Both the position numbers and the translations under genes were made by a program. From positions 184,001-248,000 of the forward strand of contig NZ_CP015318.1 of the NCBI RefSeq assembly GCF_001686985.1: 64,000 bases of DNA. The letters are read 5' to 3'. The notes under the pieces were generated by a model. That model ran no database searches, was not told where the DNA came from, and saw nothing but the letters and a program-made list of their open reading frames with translations. This stretch comes from Mesorhizobium amorphae CCNWGS0123 (GTDB taxonomy: Bacteria; Pseudomonadota; Alphaproteobacteria; Rhizobiales; Rhizobiaceae). Below are positions 35,207-45,056 of the stretch, piece after piece; the stretch's first letter is position 1; each line of letters opens with the position of its first letter.

Positions 35207-35463
35207 GCCTCACTTCAGGCCTTAGTGCGCAACCGCAAGCGGATGGCTCGCTGATATCCTCGAGCAGGACTTTCGACGCAAACGACAGCCACGCGGCCGC
35301 CGTTTCGGCCGTGCTCTGCGACCAGACCCACACTGGTCGCACGATGTCCATTTGCGCTGCCGCTTGCTGCTCGACGGCTATGGGTTCATCCTTGTGTGAA
35401 TACCCGGCCGTGAAGTGCGAAGCGAGATCACGCCGTCACGGCCCCCTAGTGAGGTCTTGTTCG

Positions 35464-38400
35464 ATGGACTGCTCGGGCTGCGGTTTCGAGGTTGAGGGCG
35501 GTTTCGCTTTCTGTCCGAGGTGTGGCAGGCGCCAGCCCGTCGCATGCGCCAGCTGCGGCTATTCCTGCGCACCTGATTTCGAGTTCTGTCCGAAATGTGG
35601 GGCAAGCGTCGGTGCGCCCGCAAAAGCCGTCGAACGGCCTGCTCCGACACCAAGCCGGACCATTGTGCCGCCTTCTCGAACTCCGTCGTTGCTTGCGAAC
35701 ATCGAAAGCGAAGATGGGCTGCATCCCGTCTCTGACGCCGATCGCCGGACGGTAACGGTCCTGTTCGCCGACCTTTGCGGCTTCACGACACTCAGCGAGC
35801 AGCTCGACCCCGAGGTCATGCAAGCGCTGCAGAACGAACTGTTCAAGGAATTGACGGCGGCCGTGCGAAACTTTGGTGGTTTCGTCGACAAATTCATCGG
35901 CGATGCATTGCTCGCTTTGTTCGGTGCGCCGGTCGCGCATGAAGACGATCCGGAACGCGCGCTTCGCGCCGCTCTCGACATGATCGCCCGGACGGCGCGG
36001 CTCGGCGAAAGCGCCCCCCACTCCGGCACGCCTCTGTTGCTCCACATCGGCATAAACACTGGTCCGGTCGTTACTGGCGGTTTGGGCATCGGCACCGCCA
36101 AATCCTATTCGGTGACCGGCGACACAGTGAATACGGCGCAACGCCTGCAATCGCTGGCCGCGCCGGGTGAGGTGCTGGTAGGCGAGCTCACTCACCGGCT
36201 GACCCGGCATGCCTTCGCTTTCGAGCCGCTGGGTGATGTCGTGCTTCGCGGCAAGGCTGGCAGTGTGCTCGTCCATCGGCTGGATGCACCGCTTGCGGCG
36301 CCGCGTGCAGCGCGCGGGCTCGAGGCGCTCGGCCTCAGCGCGCCGATGATAGGTCGTGGTGCGGAGCTCCACAGAATGCTGGCGAGCCTTGACCAGGCGT
36401 GCGGCGGCTCGGCCCAACTTGTCCGCCTCGTCGGAGAAGCCGGTATCGGGAAATCGCGGCTGGTGAAGGAGTTCGTCGCCCGCGTCGGCGACGAGGATCG
36501 TTTTCGCAACGTCGCCGTGCGGCAGGCCACGTGCTCACCGCTGGGCGAACAGTCATTTGGCGCCTTGGGCGCAGTGGTGCGCAGCGCTGCCGGAATGATG
36601 CAAAACGACAATGGGGACGAAATGCGGGGGAAGCTCGCAGGCTTGCTTACCGATCTCGGCCTGCAGGGTGAGGAGGCGAAGCGACTGATGCCTTTGCTCT
36701 ACCATGTGCTTGGTCTTGGCGACCCCGATGCCACCTTGCAGCATGTCGAGCCCGAGCAGCTGCGGCGGCAAATTCTCTACGCAGTCCGCACTATCATCGA
36801 ACGGCGGCTTGCGTTGTCGCCGCTGTTGATTGTCGTCGAAGACCTGCACTGGGCCGACGCCGTGTCGCTCGAGGCACTACGTTTCGTGATGGACAGGTTG
36901 GAACGCACGAGGTTGATGGTGCTGGTCACGCATCGTCCGGCGCCGGACAACGGCCAGCTCGACTCAAGTCGGGTCAGTCACACGGCGCTCAGGCTTTCGC
37001 CGCTCAACAATGATGACGGACGCAGCCTGCTGGCGGCGCTTTTCGGCGAGAGCTGGGTAAATTCCGCAGGAGGGCTTCTCGACCAGATCCTCGAGCGCGC
37101 GGGCGGCAACCCCCTTTTTGTAGAGGAGATCGTTCGCGGCCTTATCGATCGCGGTGTACTGATGCGCGAGGGCCCGCGATGGCGGACTGTGGCAGGCGAA
37201 GCGGCAACCGGCATTCCCGCCACTATCCAGGCAATGCTGCTTGCTCGCGTCGACCGGCTGCCGCAAGAGGTGCGCCGGTTGGCCCAGGAAGCCGCGGTAA
37301 TCGGCCCGCGCTTCGATGCCACACTTCTGAAAACCGTGACGTCCGACCCCGGCCGCCTGGAAGCCGGCTGCGAACTGCTTTGCGACGCGGAAATCATCGA
37401 GGAAGTTGCCGGATCAGGCTCGGTCTCGTCGCAAAGTTACCGCTTTACGCAAACTTTGCTGCAGGACGTGATCTACCAGAACCTGCTCCTGCAACGCCGG
37501 ACCGACATCCACGGGCGGGTCGGTGCTGCCTTGGAGCAACTGTGCGGCGACAAGCCGGAACGGCTCGAGGATTTGACCGTGCTCGGTCATCATTTCGCAC
37601 AGAGCGCCTCGCGGGAGAGAGGCGCGCATTACCTGCAGGCGGCTGGCGATCGCGCTCGCATGATATATGCCAATGACGACGCCCTTCGTTTCTACGAGCG
37701 AGCACTGACTGCGTTGGGCGCGATCGGGCAAACACCGCTCAAACTGGCAATTCAAGAGCGCATTGCCGATTTAAGCGGCCCGGTAGGCCGTCGTGAGATC
37801 GCGCACAGCCACTACGAGGCGGTATTGCAGGCATACCGCGAGTCAGCCGATCGTGTCGCTTCGGCGCGCGTTTTGCGTAAGATCGGCCGGCTGCTTTGGG
37901 ACGTCGGCAAGCGGGACGACGCAGAATCCCGCTATGCTGAAGCGGCAGCGCTCCTCGATGGAGCGGATGCCCCGGTCGAACAGGCGCATCTCTGGCAAGA
38001 ACGTGGCCGACAGGCTTTCCGTAGCGGAGATCACGCTCTCGCGGCAAAATGGGCAGACGCGGCGCTGGATTGCGTAGGCACTCTGACAACGGAGCATGTC
38101 TCCGAGGTGGGACGTGATGCCACTCTTGTGACCGCCGAGGCGCTCAATACCAAGGCTGTGGCGCTGGCTCGGCTTGGGCGAGACCGTGAAGCCGTGCGTC
38201 AGGTTGAGCGTAGCATTGAATTGGCCGAAGCCGCCGGTCACCTGGGCGCGGCCTGCCGCGGCTACACCAATCTTGGCGTGCTTTACACGACCATCGATCC
38301 GGCAAAGGCGATGGAGGTCTGTCGGCGCGGTCTTGAAGTGGCGCGCCATATTGGTGACTTGGGATTCCAGGCGCGCCTCCTCGCCAATCTGGCGGTCGCT

Positions 38401-38763
38401 TGTTGTACCTTCACGGATCGCTGTCCAACGGAGGGCGTGCCTGCTGCCGAGAAGGCCATCGAGATCGACCGGGCGCTCGACCAGCGCGAGCACCTGCCGG
38501 TGCCGTTGATCGTGCTTGGGCAGATCCACCAGTGCAACGGCCGCCCGGAACTGGCGGTTGGCTTGTTCCACGAAGCACTGGACGTGGCCCGCGAAACGGG
38601 CGAGCCCCAACTGCTGTTTCCGTGCTATGATGGTCTTGCAACGCTTAATCTCGACCTCGACAATCTGGCCGAGGCCGAACGCTACTTTTCCATGGCGCAG
38701 GGTATATGCGCCCAGCACGGGCTCGACCCGGAAGCGCTTGTGGTGCTGCCTTTTCTCGACTAG
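35464..38763 (+). CDS. Large zinc-ribbon / class III cyclase / AAA ATPase / TPR signalling protein
   Basis: The 1,099-residue protein starts with two zinc ribbons (CSGCGF...CPRCG and CASCGY...CPKCG, residues 3-46). A cyclase domain follows at about 93-275, with LFADLCGFTTLSEQL (Asp103), VDKFIGDALLALFG (Lys143, Asp147) and VTGDTVNTAQRLQ. An AAA/STAND-type ATPase begins around 296, with Walker A GEAGIGKS at 324-331 and Walker B LLIVVEDLHWAD further on. The last 400 residues are TPR helices. This is a known architecture in bacteria, often with AfsR/LuxR-like relatives. The start at 35464 is chosen because the upstream frame has no domain. Confidence 0.9.
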   Translation: MDCSGCGFEVEGGFAFCPRCGRRQPVACASCGYSCAPDFEFCPKCGASVGAPAKAVERPAPTPSRTIVPPSRTPSLLANIESEDGLHPVSDADRRTVTVLFADLCGFTTLSEQLDPEVMQALQNELFKELTAAVRNFGGFVDKFIGDALLALFGAPVAHEDDPERALRAALDMIARTARLGESAPHSGTPLLLHIGINTGPVVTGGLGIGTAKSYSVTGDTVNTAQRLQSLAAPGEVLVGELTHRLTRHAFAFEPLGDVVLRGKAGSVLVHRLDAPLAAPRAARGLEALGLSAPMIGRGAELHRMLASLDQACGGSAQLVRLVGEAGIGKSRLVKEFVARVGDEDRFRNVAVRQATCSPLGEQSFGALGAVVRSAAGMMQNDNGDEMRGKLAGLLTDLGLQGEEAKRLMPLLYHVLGLGDPDATLQHVEPEQLRRQILYAVRTIIERRLALSPLLIVVEDLHWADAVSLEALRFVMDRLERTRLMVLVTHRPAPDNGQLDSSRVSHTALRLSPLNNDDGRSLLAALFGESWVNSAGGLLDQILERAGGNPLFVEEIVRGLIDRGVLMREGPRWRTVAGEAATGIPATIQAMLLARVDRLPQEVRRLAQEAAVIGPRFDATLLKTVTSDPGRLEAGCELLCDAEIIEEVAGSGSVSSQSYRFTQTLLQDVIYQNLLLQRRTDIHGRVGAALEQLCGDKPERLEDLTVLGHHFAQSASRERGAHYLQAAGDRARMIYANDDALRFYERALTALGAIGQTPLKLAIQERIADLSGPVGRREIAHSHYEAVLQAYRESADRVASARVLRKIGRLLWDVGKRDDAESRYAEAAALLDGADAPVEQAHLWQERGRQAFRSGDHALAAKWADAALDCVGTLTTEHVSEVGRDATLVTAEALNTKAVALARLGRDREAVRQVERSIELAEAAGHLGAACRGYTNLGVLYTTIDPAKAMEVCRRGLEVARHIGDLGFQARLLANLAVACCTFTDRCPTEGVPAAEKAIEIDRALDQREHLPVPLIVLGQIHQCNGRPELAVGLFHEALDVARETGEPQLLFPCYDGLATLNLDLDNLAEAERYFSMAQGICAQHGLDPEALVVLPFLD

Positions 38764-38782
38764 CCGGGGCTGGAGGTTGGAA

Positions 38783-39463
38783 ATGTCCGCGCGTATTGAC
38801 TTGGTACCGCTTCAACCGGGCGACCGTGCGCCGAACGTGGTGCTCGACGCCATCACCCAGGAAGGCAAGATCGCGCTTGACGACTTTCGCGGACAAAAAC
38901 CCGTGCTTGTCGGCCTGTTTCGAGGTCTGCATTGTGCGTTTTGCCGGCGCCATATCGCCGCCCAGGCGCGGCTTGATCCGGAGCTGCGCGAAAAGGGCGT
39001 GGGAAGCCTGACGGTGGTCAACACGCCGATCGAGCGGGCGCGTCTCTATTTCCGCTACCACCCGATGCCGAATCTGCTTGCGGCCTCCGACCCTGAACGC
39101 GCTTCACATCGTGCTTTTGGACTGCCCAATCTCGAATTCACCGAAAACGAGACGAACTGGCCGTACAAGGTCTCGATGGCAGTGGCAAAGGATATGCGGG
39201 TCGACGTACCAGGCGAGTTGCCCGGTCCAATGGATCCTTTTGCGGCCAGCGAATTCCTCGACAAGAGGGACCATTACGAAGTGACCGAGGCCGACGAGCA
39301 GATGATGGCAACGGGACACGGACAATTGGTCGGTCAGTTCCTACTCGACCGGCAGGGGATCGTCCGCTGGAGCTTCACGGAGGTTCCGGAGGGTGGGCGA
39401 TACATGTTCGGAGGGCCGAGCCCGCAGGAGCTGATGTCGGCCGTGTCCCAAGTCGCCCAATAG
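38783..39463 (+). CDS. Peroxiredoxin-like / thioredoxin-fold protein (AhpC-TSA family)
   Basis: The 226-residue protein begins DLVPLQPGDRAPNVVLDAIT and has the thiol site RGLHCAFCRRHIAAQ, a CxxC in the place of the peroxiredoxin active site. LVGQFLLDRQGIVRWSFTE near the end is the typical closing strand of the AhpC-TSA fold. The gene begins 19 bases after the large cyclase and has a GGAGGTTGG ribosome site, so it may be in the same transcript. A redox role is likely; a specific substrate is not known. Confidence 0.85.
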   Translation: MSARIDLVPLQPGDRAPNVVLDAITQEGKIALDDFRGQKPVLVGLFRGLHCAFCRRHIAAQARLDPELREKGVGSLTVVNTPIERARLYFRYHPMPNLLAASDPERASHRAFGLPNLEFTENETNWPYKVSMAVAKDMRVDVPGELPGPMDPFAASEFLDKRDHYEVTEADEQMMATGHGQLVGQFLLDRQGIVRWSFTEVPEGGRYMFGGPSPQELMSAVSQVAQ

Positions 39464-39469
39464 AAAAGT

Positions 39470-42442
39470 TCACCGCTCTTCGAGCACGGCCTCTACAATG
39501 GCAACAAAGTCATTGAGCGAGCGATCTCCGCGAATCTCGATGCGCGGAAGGTCGATGGGTTCGCAATCGAGGTCCGCCGGCCCGTGTCTGCCACCGAAGC
39601 CGGTCCGATAGCCGCATTCCTTGGCCAAACGGCCAAGCCTTCGGTCGGTGACGGAGAAGGGTGCCGCGAACGCCGTGGTTGGCCGACCGGTCCACCGTTC
39701 GATGAACATACGGGAGCGCAGGAGCTCGGCGGCCAGGTCAGAGCTTGCCAGACCATCGATGGCGCGATGCGTCGCCAGGTGGCTTCCGAAGAACGCACCC
39801 TCGCCGGCGAGGCGTCGCACCGTCCGGGCGTCCATAAGCGGCGTCGGCGGACCGCTGTCGGCGTCCCACTGCGCACTTTCACCCACCAAGTCCGTCACCA
39901 GGAACACTTCCGCGGTCAGGTCGTTGGCGCGCAAGGTCGGCCAGGCATGGTCGGCAAAGTTCTGGAAGCCGTCATCGAAGGTGATGAGCACCGGGCGGCC
40001 AACGAAAGGCTGGCGGTTGACGATGGACCCTTCCAGCTGCTCGGACGAAATCGCGTGAAAGCCATTGGCGCGCAGCCATGCCATCTGGCTGCCGAACAAG
40101 GCGGGTGTGCACCGAAAACGGGCGAGCGCGGCCGGACCGTCTTCGGCAATGCTGTGATACATGAGGACAGGAATACGCTGCCGCCGCTCGCTGCGTGCAA
40201 CGTCGCGGCGCAAGGCCCGTGCCCCGCCCCAGACGATTTTTCGCGCGACCCCGATTTCGATGCGCGCGCGGATTGGCACATGATCAATCATCGGTTCCGT
40301 CGCCACCTCGCCTGGCGACAGGCGGCGGAAGCGGTCTATGCGATAGAGCTCCGTCTGGATCGATTGATCGAGGACGAGGCCTTCGGTCGCTGCCAGCGTC
40401 TCCGCGATCGCTTGCGCACCGAATGTGTTCCAGTCGAAGCCCGTCCTCTCAGGATTGTCACGCAGCACGAATGCGTGTGCGCTGATGAAGCTGCCGCCAG
40501 GCGCCAACGCCTCAACGACTTTTTTGGCGAAGCGTTGCAACTCGGCGAGATCATCCAGGTAGTAGAGCACTTCCGAACAGAAGATCAGATCCATTTCACC
40601 CGGCAGCGTGTCCGCCATGAAATCCAGCACGCCGAACTCGACATTCGGCTGGTCGCTGCATCGCGCGCGCGCGCGCTCGACGGCTACGGCGGAGATGTCG
40701 GTTGCGGTCAAATGGCCCACACGCGGCGCCAGCTGCCGCGTGAAATGGCCCTCCGCGCAGGCCAGCTCAAGCGCCCGTCCGATGGGACCGGCAGGCAGAA
40801 TTTCGAGCTGCCGCTCATATTTTTCCTGCTCATAGGACGAACCGTAGTTCCAGGGATCCTCGGTCGCGAAATAGCGATTCCAGAACGAGCTGCGATCATT
40901 GCCGCGCCCATCCGCGGCCGGTGAGCGGCGCGGCGCGGGAGGAGGCTCCGTAGCTTCGGCGCTCAACTGAACCAACTCCCGCGCCTCCGCGGCCAATCGC
41001 GCGAGTTTGCCGAAGTGGCTGTCCAGATCAGACCGGCGTTCCGCTGTGGACAACAATGCCTCGGCTGCAATGATATCTGACGTGTCGGCACCGTCGCCCT
41101 GTTGCGGTACAGGCGATCGCCCCGCAAGCCTTCCGGCACTGTCTACAAGCCGCTCAGCGGGCGCGACATTCTGAATCATTTCAATCCAATGACGCCTTGT
41201 CACTGTCCCGAGTGCGCCGAACTGCACGACAGCCTCGATCCGGCCATCCATCATCAGATAGGCATAAATTTGATCGATGCCTTCCGGGAGTTCGATCGAG
41301 GTTGGACTGCGGGCGTCGACGCGTATTCCAAGTGTCCGCGCCAGCCTGCGCGGCGCGGCAAGATCGTCGACGTCGAGAAGCATTTGCTCAATATGATACT
41401 GGACGCGGCGACCCGCGACGGGATTGTCCCAGACCTTGCCGAGTTCGACGATCAACCCGGTGAGGGCGCCGCCGAACCTGTCCCACCTGGCAGCCAATTG
41501 CGCCGGCGCCGACAGGCTTCCTACCATAAGGCCATCGAAAGCCACCTTGGCGACCTCACGCGCCCACTTGCGTCCTGCCGGCAGCGCGCGCATCGACTGC
41601 GGGTTGATCGACCGCGAGCCGCTGCCGCAATCCGAAGCGGCGTTCCACAACGCGAACCACGCGAGTGCTTCGGAAGCGCTGCCGCCATTCGCCTCGATCG
41701 CTCCATTGGCATGAGTCGGTGCCGGGTGCTTGACCCTGGGATCAGGAGAAAAGCCGCGGGCGATCACAATTTCCGCATCTGCCAGCATCCGCGTCGAATT
41801 GCGGGAGAGCGAGTTGGGGCTGACCCTATAGAAAGCGAGCGGCTCGTCGACCATCACCCAATTTTTGCCTAGACGTGCAAGACGCTGCCACAGATCCCAG
41901 TCCTCGCAGGTGCGCAGCGACACATCGAAACCGCCCAACTCGACAATTGTCTGCCGGTCGACCAGCAGCGTGTGAGTGCGAATTGCGCACCGGCGGGCGA
42001 ATGTTTCGAAGGGCTGGATCGCAACCTCGGTTGCGATGCTCGACGGGGTGAGTTCGCCATCGGGCATCACGCGCCGAGAACCGCAATAGGCGGCCACCGC
42101 ATCGGGCGCGGTTTTCAGCGCGGCCAGCATTTTCGCAAGGAAGCTGGCATCCACCCAATCATCCGCGTCCAGAAACATGAGCCAGTGGCCGCGCGCTGTC
42201 GAAATCCCGCTGTTTCGCGCACTGGCGGCACTAGACGCGCAAGAACTCAACGTCCGAAATCGGGCATCGTGCTCCACATAATCAGCGATGACCGCGGGGG
42301 TGCTGTCCGTGGAGGCGTCGTCAACGATGATCGCCTCCCAATCCACTATTTCCTGATCGAGAAGACAATCGAGTGCGCGTGCCAGCGTCACCTCCGCGTT
42401 GTGCGCAGGAACCACGATGGAAACCAAGGGATTATGCGCCAC
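39470..42442 (-). CDS. Three-domain fusion: GT2 glycosyltransferase, SAM methyltransferase and polysaccharide deacetylase
   Basis: The 990-residue protein combines three enzymes. A GT2 domain (residues 1 to about 230) starts PLVSIVVPAHNAEVTLARAL with FLDADDW as the DxD site. An uncharacterised middle of about 290 residues follows. A methyltransferase at about 518-710 starts SSFWNRYFATEDPWNYGSSYEQ and has ALELACAEGH as motif I; it resembles the NodS type. A NodB-like deacetylase at about 756-990 has TFDDGF (821-826) and HLATH (His888, His892), so its catalytic residues are intact. It probably builds, methylates and deacetylates one amino-sugar glycan. It is monocistronic and convergent with the peroxiredoxin-like gene. 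Confidence 0.88.
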   Translation of the reverse strand: MAHNPLVSIVVPAHNAEVTLARALDCLLDQEIVDWEAIIVDDASTDSTPAVIADYVEHDARFRTLSSCASSAASARNSGISTARGHWLMFLDADDWVDASFLAKMLAALKTAPDAVAAYCGSRRVMPDGELTPSSIATEVAIQPFETFARRCAIRTHTLLVDRQTIVELGGFDVSLRTCEDWDLWQRLARLGKNWVMVDEPLAFYRVSPNSLSRNSTRMLADAEIVIARGFSPDPRVKHPAPTHANGAIEANGGSASEALAWFALWNAASDCGSGSRSINPQSMRALPAGRKWAREVAKVAFDGLMVGSLSAPAQLAARWDRFGGALTGLIVELGKVWDNPVAGRRVQYHIEQMLLDVDDLAAPRRLARTLGIRVDARSPTSIELPEGIDQIYAYLMMDGRIEAVVQFGALGTVTRRHWIEMIQNVAPAERLVDSAGRLAGRSPVPQQGDGADTSDIIAAEALLSTAERRSDLDSHFGKLARLAAEARELVQLSAEATEPPPAPRRSPAADGRGNDRSSFWNRYFATEDPWNYGSSYEQEKYERQLEILPAGPIGRALELACAEGHFTRQLAPRVGHLTATDISAVAVERARARCSDQPNVEFGVLDFMADTLPGEMDLIFCSEVLYYLDDLAELQRFAKKVVEALAPGGSFISAHAFVLRDNPERTGFDWNTFGAQAIAETLAATEGLVLDQSIQTELYRIDRFRRLSPGEVATEPMIDHVPIRARIEIGVARKIVWGGARALRRDVARSERRQRIPVLMYHSIAEDGPAALARFRCTPALFGSQMAWLRANGFHAISSEQLEGSIVNRQPFVGRPVLITFDDGFQNFADHAWPTLRANDLTAEVFLVTDLVGESAQWDADSGPPTPLMDARTVRRLAGEGAFFGSHLATHRAIDGLASSDLAAELLRSRMFIERWTGRPTTAFAAPFSVTDRRLGRLAKECGYRTGFGGRHGPADLDCEPIDLPRIEIRGDRSLNDFVAIVEAVLEER

Positions 42443-42761
42443 GCCGTCTTACCCACGCCTGAAGTATCCCGTGCACAACTGCAACCGCGTCACGCCGGAA
42501 CAGGTGATTGATCATATAAGCGTCGACCCATTCGCACTACGAGCCTGGGATCCTAGTGCCAGTCCATAGAGCGGCCGGAGGCCTAGGCCGAGGTCGGAAT
42601 GCCCTGCCCCGGCGGCCAAATAAACACCGCCAAGTACCCGGCGCAACGGTCTAGCTTGGAACGATGAAGTGTTGCACCACAACATCGGTTTCTTCAAGGT
42701 AGGAGCAACGACGGACATAGATGTCGTTGCTTGCCGATTTTGGCGGAAGGTTACAGCACGG

Positions 42762-45056
42762 ATGCCACTCATGATTCGACGATTGGGAGCCAGGCCTCTG
42801 GCGCGCCCGGCACGACGTTTCGGAGATCTGGCTGCGATGTTTGTCCTGATTGCCAAGCCGCTCCTCTTTGGGATCGCCCTCTTGCTGACTCTTCCGGCAC
42901 AGGCGCAGGCGCCGGCCACCGTCCCGCCTGAAAAGGTCAAACAGCTGTTCGAGCTCCTCGACGATCCGTCAGTGAAGGCCTGGGTGGCCGAACAACGAAA
43001 TCAGGATGCCGGGTCAACGGGAGTGCCTGCCGAGGCAGCCGCTTCGCCGGCCGCCGCATCGTCCGACGCCGTGGCCGCACCGAGCCAGATGAATACGATG
43101 GCATCCTCGACGCTCGATCGGATCAAGCATCATATCGAAAGAATCGTGCGAACATTGCCCTTGCTGCCAGGCCAGTTCGCGCGCGTTCGGGCAGAGACCA
43201 TGGCGGATATGTCCAGCAAGGGATCCGCCGGCGTCTTACTGCTGATTGCGATTTTCATCGCTGCCGGCCTGGCGCTCACCTGGGCAACGTACAAGCTGAC
43301 CCGCCCATTTCGTCTTTGGATCATCGCGCAACCGAAGGATACGCCCATCGGGCGGGCCAAGAAGATTGGCGGCCGCTCGCTTTATTCCAGCCTGCTGATC
43401 GTGTCGTTCGCGCTGGGCAGCGCCGGCGCGTTCATGTTGTTCGATTGGCCAATGCTCATCCGCGAGATTGTGCTGACATTTCTGATGGCTGCAGTCTTTA
43501 CATGGGGTGTGCGCACGTACGTGGCAGCCCTGCTCGTCCCTTCCTTCATGCACGTCGAGAGCGCCGTCGAGGTTCGTGCCTTGCCGGTAACCAACGAAAC
43601 GGCTGACCATTGGTCCTATTGGGTAGCTCGGATCGTCGGCGTCTTCGCCTTCATCGCGGCCGCGTTCGTCCTTTTGCCGGGTCTCGGCATCGATCGGGAC
43701 GGAATGATGGTCCTATCGGTGGGCGCCGATTTCGTATTGCTGCTGCTCTTGCTGCTTGCCGTTTGGCGCCGGCCAAGAACATGGCGGGACGGTGGGCACG
43801 GTCACACGGCAGCGACATGGCTGTTGACTGCTTATTTCGTCGTTCTGTTCCTGCAGCGCATCGCGGGTCTTTACACAATCTTCTGGTTCACCTTCGCCGC
43901 ATTCTTCCTGCCTTTGGCAATCGTGCTGACGCAGAGCGGGGTTAATTTCGTGCTGCGGCCGGGTTCGGAAAATGCTGGCCGGCCTACGATCCCGGCCGTG
44001 ACGATCGCTGTCATCGATCGTGGAATCCGGATGATCTTTATCCTGGCGGCGGCTTACCTTCTCGCGCGTGTCTGGGGTCTGGACATGCAGTCCATGCGGG
44101 ATAGCGATACGACCACCACGCTCATTTTGCGCGGCTTGATCAATGTCATGGTCATTGCGCTTGCCGCCGATTTCGGCTGGTCGATCATCAAAGCCTTGAT
44201 CGAACGAAAGCTGGGCATCGAAATGCCGCACGCGGTGATCGGCGAGGAGAACGTGCCGACCCTCGATCCGCAACAGGCGCGGCTGCGCACGCTCTTGCCT
44301 ATCATCCAGAACATTCTGCTTGCAGTGATCGTCGTGATGGCGGTGCTGATGATGCTCGCCTCAGTGGGTATCCAGATCGGCCCGCTGATCGCCGGCGCAG
44401 GCGTCGTTGGCGTCGCCGTGGGTTTTGGCGCACAGACCATCGTCAAGGACGTGATCTCAGGCGTATTTTATCTACTCGATGATGCGTTTCGTGTCGGCGA
44501 ATATATTACATCGGGCAGCTACAGGGGTACGGTGGAGAGCTTTTCGCTGCGCTCGGTGAAGCTGCGTCACCATCGTGGACCGCTCTTCACCGTACCGTTC
44601 GGCGAACTCGGGGCAGTCCAGAACCAGAGCCGTGACTGGGTTATCGATAAATTCAACATCACCGTCGGCTATGACACCGATATCGACTTCGCTCGCAAGC
44701 TGATCAAGCGAATCGGCCTCGAACTGGCGGAAGATCCCGAATTCAAACACTGGGTGCTCGAGCCGATCAAAATGCAGGGCGTACAGGAGTTCGGCGAGTA
44801 CGGCATCGTATTGAGACTCAAGGCCACAACCCGACCAGGAGGCGCCTTTGGCATGAAACGCAAATTCTATGTACGCATCCGCCAGGTCTTCAAGGAGCAG
44901 GGCATCGAACTGCCGTTCCCGACCGTCCATGTTGAGGGGCTACAGAACCCGCATGGGCCTGAGATCGCGCCCTCGGAAATCACACCCGCGTTGAAAATGG
45001 CCGTCGCGCAGTCGCACACCAATCGGCGCAGAAAAAAAGCCGGCACAACGGAGTAG
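42762..45056 (+). CDS. MscS-family mechanosensitive ion channel
   Basis: The 764-residue protein starts with a signal-like segment (LLFGIALLLTLPAQAQA), a periplasmic region, and about ten membrane segments ending in the pore helix GAGVVGVAVGFGAQTIVKDV. The MscS beta domain follows (GEYITSGSYRGTVESFSLRSVKLRHHRG, then VPFGELGAVQNQSRDW). It is of the larger MscS type (like MscM/YbiO), relieving osmotic pressure at the inner membrane. The start is uncertain: ATG 42762 has GGAAGG upstream; ATG 42771 and 42837 are alternatives. It precedes the GTPase operon after a 586-base gap, so it is probably separate. Confidence 0.9.
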   Translation: MPLMIRRLGARPLARPARRFGDLAAMFVLIAKPLLFGIALLLTLPAQAQAPATVPPEKVKQLFELLDDPSVKAWVAEQRNQDAGSTGVPAEAAASPAAASSDAVAAPSQMNTMASSTLDRIKHHIERIVRTLPLLPGQFARVRAETMADMSSKGSAGVLLLIAIFIAAGLALTWATYKLTRPFRLWIIAQPKDTPIGRAKKIGGRSLYSSLLIVSFALGSAGAFMLFDWPMLIREIVLTFLMAAVFTWGVRTYVAALLVPSFMHVESAVEVRALPVTNETADHWSYWVARIVGVFAFIAAAFVLLPGLGIDRDGMMVLSVGADFVLLLLLLLAVWRRPRTWRDGGHGHTAATWLLTAYFVVLFLQRIAGLYTIFWFTFAAFFLPLAIVLTQSGVNFVLRPGSENAGRPTIPAVTIAVIDRGIRMIFILAAAYLLARVWGLDMQSMRDSDTTTTLILRGLINVMVIALAADFGWSIIKALIERKLGIEMPHAVIGEENVPTLDPQQARLRTLLPIIQNILLAVIVVMAVLMMLASVGIQIGPLIAGAGVVGVAVGFGAQTIVKDVISGVFYLLDDAFRVGEYITSGSYRGTVESFSLRSVKLRHHRGPLFTVPFGELGAVQNQSRDWVIDKFNITVGYDTDIDFARKLIKRIGLELAEDPEFKHWVLEPIKMQGVQEFGEYGIVLRLKATTRPGGAFGMKRKFYVRIRQVFKEQGIELPFPTVHVEGLQNPHGPEIAPSEITPALKMAVAQSHTNRRRKKAGTTE

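Noticed and set aside
39584..40924. Plus-strand open frame (446 codons) opposite the three-domain fusion
   Set aside because: Shadow of the deacetylase and methyltransferase domains, whose motifs are intact on the minus strand.
39470..42442. Calling the fusion protein a true nodulation gene
   Set aside because: Domain similarity to NodC, NodS and NodB does not show Nod-factor synthesis; no nod-box or nodA is visible nearby.
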